Positions 56,166 through 64,000 of a stretch of DNA of 64,000 bases are shown piece after piece (position 1 is the first letter of the stretch; each line of letters opens with the position of its first letter). Position numbers and translations under genes: made by a program. The stretch spans positions 49,461,052-49,525,051 of the forward strand of contig OX326956.1 in the NCBI GenBank assembly GCA_946800325.1, given 5' to 3'. Below the pieces are notes generated by a model. That model was given only the letters and a program-made list of their open reading frames with translations. It did no database searches and had not been told where the DNA came from. The stretch comes from Luzula sylvatica. Its lineage: Eukaryota; Streptophyta; Magnoliopsida; Poales; Juncaceae.

Positions 56166-56313
56166 AGGAGAAGGAGAGAGGAGAAGAGAGGTTTTACCGG
56201 TTTGGAGAATAGCAACCGACCAGGAGAGTGGAGAGGGTGAAACCACGGGAGAAGAGGAGGAGAGTGGAGAAAGAGGAAACCGTCCCTTGGGTTTTATTGC
56301 TGTTACCGCCAAG

Positions 56314-56761
56314 TCCGTTGCAACGGAATAGTATCTACGTTGTAACGCAACTGTCGATTTGGGGGTATTTAACTGGTATTTCAGTAGTCCGTTATAACGA
56401 ACTATTTTCGTTGTAACGCACCTATCCGTTGTAACGTAATAGTTAATCCGTTGTAACGGACTCCTGTGTTTGGAGAGGTTTTCAGACCTCAGTCATTCCG
56501 TTGGAACGCACACACTTTCGTTGTAACGGAGAAGCTACGTTCGTTGCAACGTATTGGTTGATCCGTTGTAACGGACTTCTGTGTTTGGAGAGGTTTTCAG
56601 AACTCAGTTTGTCCGTTGGAACGTAGATAATTACGTTGTAACGGAGAGGGTATTTCCGTTGCAACGGATTGGTTTATCCGTTGTAACGGACTTTATGATT
56701 TCGCAGGTTTTTGCTAGGCCTCTTATGTCCGTTGTAACGCACATTGGTGCGTTACAACGGA
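56314..56761. promoter_or_regulatory. Second palindrome array, upstream of ORF3, right arm
   Basis: Mirror of 51695-52142, about sixteen TCCGTTRYAACGGA-type sites. Confidence 0.75.
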
Positions 56762-56971
56762 CCATTTACTGGGATGAGGAGTTCAAATTTGGCTTTTGAA
56801 AAGTTTTTGTGTGTCATAAATTTCAAAAATATATAATTTATCTAAAATAGGTTTTATGGATATGGAAATATGCGTTTCGTGACAAAATTTCGTATGAAAA
56901 ATTTATAGAAATGAGCATGAGAGTATTCATGATAATCAATGATGCGTATCTAATGAATTTTGATAGGAATT

Positions 56972-59900
56972 TTAATCTTTAAGAGAAAGCATACCTAGCT
57001 TTAATCGTAGGACGGAGAATTGAGCAAATGGTAGAGCTTTTGTGAAGATATCGGCGATTTGATCTAGCGTGTCTACCCGTTCGAGTTTGACGTCCTCTTT
57101 TTCCACGTGATCCCGGATGAAGTGATGACGGATGTCTATGTGCTTGGTTCGGGAGTGATGCACGGGATTTTTCGAGATGCATATTGCGCTATTATTGTCG
57201 CACAATATGGGGATTTTTCGAAAATTTATCCCGTAATCGCCTAGTGTTTGATTTAGCCATAGTAGTTGGGCACAACAACTTCCCGCCGCTACATATTCGG
57301 CCTCGGCCGTTGATAGGGCAACGGAATGTTGTTTCCGGCTTGACCACGAGACGAGTGACCCGCCTAAGAATTGGCAAGTTCCACTCGTACTTTTGCGGTC
57401 AACCCTTGAACCGGCGAAGTCCGCATCCGTGTACCCTATCAAAGCGAGATTTCCACTATGGCCATACCAAATTCCTAAGTCGATTGTTCCCTTAAGGTAT
57501 CGGAAGATGCGTTTTACCGCGATGTAGTGTGATACCTTAGGGTTAGCTTGGAACCGGGCACATAGACATACGGAAAACATAATATCGGGCCTACTTGCCG
57601 TTAGATATAGTAAACTTCCAATCATACCTCGATATTCCGTTATGTCGAATGATTCGCCATCCTCATCCGCATCTAGTCTCGATTCCTTAGCCATGGGAGT
57701 ATCACTCGTTTTAGTTTGATCTAGCTCGAATCGTTTGAGGAGTTCGCGAGTGTATTTGGATTGATTTACAAATATTCCCTCGGATGATTGTTTGACTTGA
57801 AGTCCGAGAAAAAATGTGAGCTCCCCCATCATGCTCATGGCGAATTCACTGTGCATAAGAATTGAAAATTCTTCGGCAAGTGCCGGGTCACTAGATCCAA
57901 AAATAATGTCATCTACATAAATTTGAATGAGTAAAATTGAATCTCCCTTTTTACGTGTGAAGAGGGTGGTGTCGGTTTTACCACGCTCGAATCCGTTGGA
58001 TAGAAGAAATGTCGAGAGACGTCCATACCAAGCTCGAGGGGCTTGTTTCAACCCGTATAGGGCTTTCGATAGTCGACACACGTGATTTGGGTATTTTGGA
58101 TCTTTGAATCCCGGAGGTTGTTCAACGTAGACCTCTTCTTCGATTTCCCCGTTTAAGAAAGCACTTTTGACATCCATTTGATAGAGAGTGAATCCCTCGA
58201 TGGCGGCGTAAGCCAATAGGAGTCGTATGGATTCCAAACGGGCGACGGGGGCAAATGTCTCTTCGAAGTCAATACCTTCTTGTTGTTTGAACCCTTGGGC
58301 TACGAGTCGAGCTTTGTTTCGTACCACATTTCCGTGCTCGTCTAACTTGTTTCGATAGATCCATCGAGTGCCAATTATGGACCTTGTCATCGGTCTTGGC
58401 ACCAAGGTCCACACTTGATTTCGCTCGAATTGTTCTAGCTCTTCTTGCATGGCTAAGATCCAATCGTCATCGTTGTTGGCCTCTTTGAATGATTTTGGTT
58501 CGATGTGAGAGAGATATGCGCAATGAGCTACATAATTGTGAATTCGAGATCGGGTCCGAACCCCTTCCCTTGGGTCTCCCACGACATTTGAGAGAGGATG
58601 AGCCGATACCTCCCTAAGAACTTCGGGAATTTGGTATTGAAGGTTAATCGATTCTTCCTCTTCATCTTCAAGAGGTTCCACTTGATGTTCAACTTCATCG
58701 AGTGTGATGTCGAGGAATCTATGCTCGAGTGGTGTGGAACATTGAGGTGCCTCCGCGAGTTCTTTTTCTTGGGTACCTACATTTTGATTTCCTTTCTCGG
58801 CTTCTTTGTTAGTTTCATCAAAATGAACATGTACGGATTCACATACTATCCTCGAGGATTTAATGTAAACCCGATATGCTTTACTAGTACTTGAATATCC
58901 AACAAAGATTCCCTCAAGAGATTTTGGGTCAAGTTTGTCGATATTATTTGATTCATTTAAAATGAAACTTTTACATCCAAATACTCTCATATATGAGATA
59001 TTTGGATTTCTCCCATACCATAGCTCATATGGAGTTTTCTTCAAAAATGGTCTTAGGCTAAGTCGGTTTACGACATGACACGCGGTGTTAACCGATTCGG
59101 CCCAAAGAAATTTTGGAGAAGGGTGTTCATTGAGCATGGTACGGGCAAGTTCAATTAACGTTCGATTTTTACGCTCAACGACACCGTTTTGTTGAGGCGT
59201 GCGAGGAGCGGAAAATTCACGTATATATCCCTTGGTGTGACAAAATTCATCAAATTTTGCATTTTTGAATTCACCTCCATTATCACTTCGAATGGTGATG
59301 ATGGAAGTGTTGGTTTCGTTTTCAACCATTTTGCAAAATTTAACGAATTCGTCACACGTTTCACTTTTATGAAGTAAATAAATTACCCAAGTAAAGCGTG
59401 AATAATCATCAACAATTACAAACATATACCTTTTATTACCTAGACTTGAGACGCTCATTGGTCCACAAAGATCGAGATGGATGAGTTGGAGAGGTCGTCT
59501 TGTCGTGACGGTATCTTTGGATTTGAAACCGGAGGACTTCGTGTGCTTACCCTTTTCACACGCATCGCATAATCCCTCCAATTTGAGTTTATGGGATGGT
59601 AGACCCCTAACTAATTCCTTTTTGGACATACGGTGAATTGTTTCCATACATATGTGTCCCAATCGCCTATGCCATAATCGTGAAGTGGATTCCGTTACGG
59701 TGAGACAATGGATTCCCGATGTGAATGATTCAAAATCAAAGTAGTAGAGATTATTGTGTCGGGTTCCTTTGCACACCGTAACGTTATCTATTGTTCGGTC
59801 GATTAGGCATGAGGTTTGATCAAATTTTACACAATACCCGGCATCACATAGTTGGCTTATACTAATCAAATTGTGTTTAAGCCCTATGACAAGGTAGACG

Positions 59901-60094
59901 TTTTCTAGGGTCCAATTTGAAGTACCTATGGAACCGATACCGACTATCTTACCTTTTTGATTACCTCCAAATGTAACATCACCTCCTTTGAATGGTTCTA
60001 AGGTTTTGAACATTTCTTGGTTCCAAGTCATGTGTCTAGAGCAACCACTATCTAGACACCATTTCGATGACTTGCTTTTGGAACTTAGGCACAT
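56972..60094 (-). CDS. pol: Sirevirus Pol, right arm
   Basis: 1040 residues, apparently identical to the left-arm Pol, with all catalytic motifs (DSG protease, D,D,E integrase, YVDD reverse transcriptase, RNase H) unbroken. Full protein identity over about 3.1 kb argues that the two arms separated very recently or are kept alike by conversion. Confidence 0.93.
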   Translation of the reverse strand: MCLSSKSKSSKWCLDSGCSRHMTWNQEMFKTLEPFKGGDVTFGGNQKGKIVGIGSIGTSNWTLENVYLVIGLKHNLISISQLCDAGYCVKFDQTSCLIDRTIDNVTVCKGTRHNNLYYFDFESFTSGIHCLTVTESTSRLWHRRLGHICMETIHRMSKKELVRGLPSHKLKLEGLCDACEKGKHTKSSGFKSKDTVTTRRPLQLIHLDLCGPMSVSSLGNKRYMFVIVDDYSRFTWVIYLLHKSETCDEFVKFCKMVENETNTSIITIRSDNGGEFKNAKFDEFCHTKGYIREFSAPRTPQQNGVVERKNRTLIELARTMLNEHPSPKFLWAESVNTACHVVNRLSLRPFLKKTPYELWYGRNPNISYMRVFGCKSFILNESNNIDKLDPKSLEGIFVGYSSTSKAYRVYIKSSRIVCESVHVHFDETNKEAEKGNQNVGTQEKELAEAPQCSTPLEHRFLDITLDEVEHQVEPLEDEEEESINLQYQIPEVLREVSAHPLSNVVGDPREGVRTRSRIHNYVAHCAYLSHIEPKSFKEANNDDDWILAMQEELEQFERNQVWTLVPRPMTRSIIGTRWIYRNKLDEHGNVVRNKARLVAQGFKQQEGIDFEETFAPVARLESIRLLLAYAAIEGFTLYQMDVKSAFLNGEIEEEVYVEQPPGFKDPKYPNHVCRLSKALYGLKQAPRAWYGRLSTFLLSNGFERGKTDTTLFTRKKGDSILLIQIYVDDIIFGSSDPALAEEFSILMHSEFAMSMMGELTFFLGLQVKQSSEGIFVNQSKYTRELLKRFELDQTKTSDTPMAKESRLDADEDGESFDITEYRGMIGSLLYLTASRPDIMFSVCLCARFQANPKVSHYIAVKRIFRYLKGTIDLGIWYGHSGNLALIGYTDADFAGSRVDRKSTSGTCQFLGGSLVSWSSRKQHSVALSTAEAEYVAAGSCCAQLLWLNQTLGDYGINFRKIPILCDNNSAICISKNPVHHSRTKHIDIRHHFIRDHVEKEDVKLERVDTLDQIADIFTKALPFAQFSVLRLKLGMLSLKD

Positions 60095-60223
60095 CTACAA
60101 GAAATTCATATTAGTCAATAGTTCATAAGAAAAATTATCCTAATATGAATTCTTATGATTATACTCCCCCTTAATAATTGGCTTAAGGTAATTGGATGAG
60201 GGAGTATATAATCACACACTCGT

Positions 60224-62503
60224 TTACGTCCTAGAAGGTCCGATTCCCTTTGAGGAGGAGGGACCCATTGTGTGACGATCTTTACGCATCCACATAACCT
60301 TTGGGTTAAGCCTAGGATTGCGGAGATCACAAGAGGTAGATATGTGTCCTACTTTACAACAATAGTTGCAAAATGCAATTGTTGGTTTGTTGACGGTTTC
60401 GGAACTCTTGACAAAATGATTTGAGAGTAGGTTTGTGTCGCTTCTCCGTTGGATTAACGGTTTGGTCGTTTTGGCAAATTGATTAGTTGAAAAATGTTTG
60501 TGTGTGTTGTTGTAATGTTTGGGAGCCCTTGTTTCTAATGTAGCGTCATTGTGGTAATTTACCTCATAGAAATAACCATTTGGTCCCCGTTTGAACAAGC
60601 AATCGGATCGTCCCAAATTGTTACGTCTATGGGGTGTATGTTGTGTGAAATGATTAGTCCTGTTAAAGCTAGCATTTTTATGTTGTTCCTTTTTCACACT
60701 TTTACCCGTATTATAGTCACGGTACATGAAAGCATTTCCGTGACTATTTGTTAGATTTTTCTCCCATTTTGATTTTTGATTTTTGGATTTGGAAGGACCG
60801 GGTTTATTACCGTTATCCTTCTTAAATCCTAAACCGGATTTGTCATTGGGCTTTTGTCCCACTAATGACCCTTTTAAGACTTCATCCAATGAGGTGGAGC
60901 TTGGTGCAATTGATGCACAAGTCCTCTTCAAGGATTCATTTTCAACCTTCAAATTTAAAAGTTCGACTTTTAAGTGAGATATCTCGCCTTTTAAAACTTG
61001 ACACTCACATTTTGGAAAACATTGAAATTCTTTTAATTGTGCCTTATACGACCTAATCGCTAGCTCTAGAGAATCTACCTTTTCCTCAAGAGCTAGTGTC
61101 GAGCTCTTGAGTTTGCCCTCATTTTGTCGAGGTTCATCAACTCCTCTCAAGAGCTCGTCAAAGGATTCAAGCTCTAATGTCGAATCATCTTGAGAGGACA
61201 AATACGAGGTTGAGATGGGCATAATTAAATCTAGTGAAGAGTTAAGATATACCTCATGACCTAGGTCACGTGACGTGTAGGATGTAGAGGTGAGAGAGAC
61301 AATTCTCGGAGAGTGATGCTCATGGTGTTCCGGCATTGGTGCTCGTTGGAGGAGCATTGCTTGGATCGCTCTTTCCACTACATCATCCACCGATGGAGTG
61401 ATTTCCGCCATTAGTGCCAAGTTGGCGATTTCTCGATCCGAGTTACACTCCGAGTCGGATGAGTTGCTTGATGCATCCGATTTTCCCCATATCCCTACAT
61501 GAGCTTTATATGCCTTTTTCTTTTTACCTTCTCTACCTTTGTCCTTTTGGCGTTCATTGCGACCTTTGTCTTCACGTCGCCTTTCATGTCGTTGTTCATA
61601 CCTTTCTCTATCTTTGCTCTCGTCCTCCTTCTTGTTCCATGGGGCGATTTCGGGATGAAGAGTCCAACACGTCTCGATGGTGTGACCCTTCTTGTTGCAC
61701 TCGAAGCAATATGGCTTCAAGTTTTGTCGTTTTCGGTTGTCGTTGAACCGCTTTTCGTGTGACCTAAATTCACGAAATTTTCTTACCAAAAGAGCTATTT
61801 CGCTCTCATCATCACTCGCATCTACGGCGGGTAGAGCCACGGCCTTTGGGCGAGAGGTTGAAGCATTTTCTTGAGCGAGTTGCTTGAGTCGAGCTTCGAA
61901 GTTTCGGAAGTAACTTACCAATTCTTCGGGCGACATGTCTTGTGTAGCCATCATCGTCTCCAATGCCACTCGTAGAGTCTCCCAACTCATTGGCATTGCT
62001 CGAATCAATTTACCTACAACTCGAGAGTTTGTTAGGGACTCTCCAAGAGCGGTGAATCCGTTTTTGATATGATTCATACGAAGGTACATATCATCTACGG
62101 ATTCGCCCTCGGTCATTCGGAAACTATCAAATTGTTGTTCAAGTCCCATAAGATTGGTCCTTTTCATTTGATTGTTCCCTTCAAATCGATTTAGGAGAGC
62201 TCGCCACATTTGATGAGAGGTATCACATCCATCTACCAAAACGGAGAGTGATCCTACCATGTTGGTGAGAATTAAATTTTGGGCATAGATGTCGGAGGTT
62301 TGGTTATTCATTGAATCGGATGATAGAAGTGTTTTCCCTTCGGCATCGGTAGTAGAGTTGATTGTGAACCCATCTTCTACTATCGATTTTAGGCCTTGAA
62401 TGGAAAACACATTCAACATGCATCGTTTCCAAACATTCCAATTTTTACCGTCCAATTCCTTGGGATAGGTAAGTTGCAATTTGGGAACGGTGATATTGGC
62501 CAT
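60224..62503 (-). CDS. gag: Sirevirus Gag, right arm
   Basis: 759 residues from the mirrored start MANITVPKLQ; the same two zinc knuckles as the left copy. One residue differs (FRMTEGES here, FRMIEGES on the left). Intact. Confidence 0.9.
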   Translation of the reverse strand: MANITVPKLQLTYPKELDGKNWNVWKRCMLNVFSIQGLKSIVEDGFTINSTTDAEGKTLLSSDSMNNQTSDIYAQNLILTNMVGSLSVLVDGCDTSHQMWRALLNRFEGNNQMKRTNLMGLEQQFDSFRMTEGESVDDMYLRMNHIKNGFTALGESLTNSRVVGKLIRAMPMSWETLRVALETMMATQDMSPEELVSYFRNFEARLKQLAQENASTSRPKAVALPAVDASDDESEIALLVRKFREFRSHEKRFNDNRKRQNLKPYCFECNKKGHTIETCWTLHPEIAPWNKKEDESKDRERYEQRHERRREDKGRNERQKDKGREGKKKKAYKAHVGIWGKSDASSNSSDSECNSDREIANLALMAEITPSVDDVVERAIQAMLLQRAPMPEHHEHHSPRIVSLTSTSYTSRDLGHEVYLNSSLDLIMPISTSYLSSQDDSTLELESFDELLRGVDEPRQNEGKLKSSTLALEEKVDSLELAIRSYKAQLKEFQCFPKCECQVLKGEISHLKVELLNLKVENESLKRTCASIAPSSTSLDEVLKGSLVGQKPNDKSGLGFKKDNGNKPGPSKSKNQKSKWEKNLTNSHGNAFMYRDYNTGKSVKKEQHKNASFNRTNHFTQHTPHRRNNLGRSDCLFKRGPNGYFYEVNYHNDATLETRAPKHYNNTHKHFSTNQFAKTTKPLIQRRSDTNLLSNHFVKSSETVNKPTIAFCNYCCKVGHISTSCDLRNPRLNPKVMWMRKDRHTMGPSSSKGIGPSRT

Positions 62504-62551
62504 AATCGTATACAAGTTGTCAATTTTACTCAAAGAGACGGTTAGTATTTT

Positions 62552-62563
62552 GCTCTGATACCA
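62552..62563 (-). promoter_or_regulatory. Primer-binding site, tRNA-iMet, right arm
   Basis: Minus-strand TGGTATCAGAGC, two bases inside the LTR border at 62566. Confidence 0.93.
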
Positions 62564-63115
62564 ATTGTTGGTTAATTCTAACCTAGAGGGGGGGTGAATA
62601 GGTAACCTAATGGGCAATTATCGACTAGGTATACAAATTCTAATTTTAGTGCGGAATATAAATTTAAGTTAATAATGAAAAGAAGATACCGAACACGCGA
62701 TGTTTATTACGGAGTTCGGTAGGTGGTTGCTTTGTAGCTTTAACTCACCCTTTACTCGCTTAATTGACCGATTCAATTAATTGCGAGTACCTACGTCTCC
62801 GGGAATGCCTTGTGCCTTTTCGGCGTTCGATTGAATTCCAACTCACTCGTACAAGGTTTTGCCTAGATCGAGTTACACGTTTCTCTCGATCTATGTCGGC
62901 TTTACACTCTTGGTACTAGCCTATTACAATATCTAAATACTAACTACACGTGATCGGTCACGCAAGTTGGGAATAGTATTTGGAAAGGAAGAGGGAAATC
63001 TAATCTCTAAGAATGGTTTAGAAGATTGTTTAAGCTCAATGATATAGCAAGGTTTCTCTCTTTGGAAGTTTAGATTTGGATAATAGAAGTGATGAGAGAG
63101 AATGAGGGAAGGATT

Positions 63116-63125
63116 CTATTTATAG
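63116..63125 (-). promoter_or_regulatory. LTR TATA box, right arm
   Basis: Mirror of 45331-45340; minus-strand CTATAAATAG. Confidence 0.8.
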
Positions 63126-63164
63126 AACACATAGTCCCTTCCCTCTCTTGCTTATTCTGACTAG

Positions 63165-63711
63165 TCCGTTGCAACGGACATATGGTCCGTTGCAACGGAA
63201 CTTTCAAAAACTAGCCGTTAAGGCTGCCGTACTTGAATTAATTGAACATTCCGTTGTAACGTAACTTAAGTCCGTTACAACGGAACTCTGCGTTAACTAG
63301 TTCGTTGCCAAGGACTGTAGTCCGTTACAACGGACCTTCTACTGAGACAGCACTTCAGCTTTGGATTTAATTCCCGTTGCAACGGAGAGTTTTCCGTTAC
63401 AACGGTATGAGGTGTTCCGTTACAACGGATTGGTTAATCCGTTGCAACGGACGTATGCGTAAGTTGGCACTGAAGTGAAGCCATGATGTCCGTTACAACG
63501 GACATTAATGTCCGTTACAACGGACATTCTTCTGTGACAGGCTTCCTCATTGGAAATAAAATAACGTTGTAACGGAGATAGATTTCCGTTACAACGTACT
63601 TTTCCGTTGCAACGTATTGGTGATTACGTTGCAACGGACTATACTGTCCTTTCCAATGTTAAGTAAATCGAGTAGTTCCGTTACAACGGACTGGAATTCC
63701 GTTGCAACGGA
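63165..63711. promoter_or_regulatory. LTR palindrome array, right arm
   Basis: Mirror of 44745-45291, about eighteen sites. One site differs between arms: at 63380 the site CCGTTGCAACGG here is CCGTTACAACGG in the left arm. Confidence 0.88.
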
Positions 63712-64000
63712 CATACTGATTTCAGCCTTTTTTTTTTAATTGAATTCAAGTACTTTTTCATTGAGTTTAATCTTTTAAACAAGTTTAGAAATACCTATAT
63801 ATTGTATTGATGATTAGGTGGGTATCCCAACTTGCGGAATCTTCTATGTCTTGATCTTCTTCGCAATTCTTCAACGTCTTGATTCATGTGCGTCTTGATT
63901 TTATCCATGATTCTTCAACGTCTTTGATTCTTGTTATTCTTGATTGATCCTTTCATTTTGTACCTATCTCCTACACATTTATCTTGCTAGATTTCGTTAG

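Larger units (their letters stand above)
54098..64000 (-). mobile_element. Sirevirus-type element, right arm, cut by window end
   Basis: Mirror image of 44457-54030: coordinates of matching bases sum to 108456 outside the solo LTR (108457 beyond the A-run in the LTR, about 108127 inside). Gag, pol and ORF3 are intact on the minus strand. Its LTR should end at 64053, just beyond the window. Differences from the left arm that I located: G at 62112 (T/C in gag sense), C at 63380, T at 62896, two homopolymer-length changes, and the 324-bp solo LTR. Confidence 0.9.
62566..64000 (-). repeat. Right-arm Sirevirus 5' LTR, cut by window end
   Basis: Minus-strand LTR ending AACCAACA at 62566 and running off the window 53 bp short of its expected TG start (64053). 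Contains the mirrored TATA (63116-63125) and palindrome array (63165-63711). Confidence 0.92.

Noticed and set aside
44404..64000. Simple sequencing fold-back artefact
   Set aside because: Not excluded for the join, but a one-molecule fold-back cannot explain an insertion with target duplication and substitutions present in one arm only.

Overview
The window is plant nuclear DNA, most likely from a eudicot. It is AT-rich. Its genes are split by short GT..AG introns and sit among LTR retrotransposons, Helitrons, MITEs, SINEs and satellite-like arrays. The species cannot be named from the sequence. All comparisons were made by eye and family names come from memory.

Genic half (about 6-33 kb). 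Five genes look intact: (1) a single-exon DUF4228/PADRE stress-type protein (minus, 6048-6698); (2) a six-exon HAD-family hydrolase like HDHD3 (minus, 10773-12582); (3) a seventeen-exon condensin subunit CAP-D2/CND1 (plus, 17208-22735); (4) a three-exon Romo1/Mgr2-type mitochondrial inner-membrane protein of 74 residues (minus, 23300-23958); (5) a five-exon DUF212 'acid phosphatase/vanadium haloperoxidase-related' membrane protein (plus, 31797-32769). They share no obvious pathway. Between them lie a Helitron with both ends (8414-9912), two tRNA-type SINEs, a Mutator-type MITE, a long-TIR element, a captured V-ATPase subunit d fragment and a hairpin minisatellite.

Repeat half (33-44.4 kb). 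There is a LINE remnant and a second copy (34.6-39.3 kb) of a composite repeat first seen at 25.1-28.4 kb. Copy B carries about 2.8 kb of tandem arrays (124-bp and about 176-bp units) and a hAT MITE that copy A lacks. Copy A carries the V-ATPase fragment and minisatellite that copy B lacks. Next come a degenerate copia fragment and the 5' parts of two Sirevirus-type LTRs stacked in one orientation.

Palindromic half (44.4-64 kb). A Sirevirus-type Ty1/copia element (5' LTR, PBS, gag, pol, third ORF) is followed tail-to-tail by its near-identical mirror image. No 3' LTR is present, so 5' LTRs lie at both outer ends. I found three substitutions, two homopolymer-length differences and one 324-bp solo LTR (in the right arm only, with a 5-bp duplication) between the arms. 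The LTRs, and a second block just upstream of the third ORF, are packed with 14-bp palindromes. Related LTRs in the window use different palindrome sequences but keep about 22-bp centre-to-centre spacing. These two points, an LTR-ended inverted dimer and a conserved-spacing, variable-sequence palindrome code, are the most unusual content.
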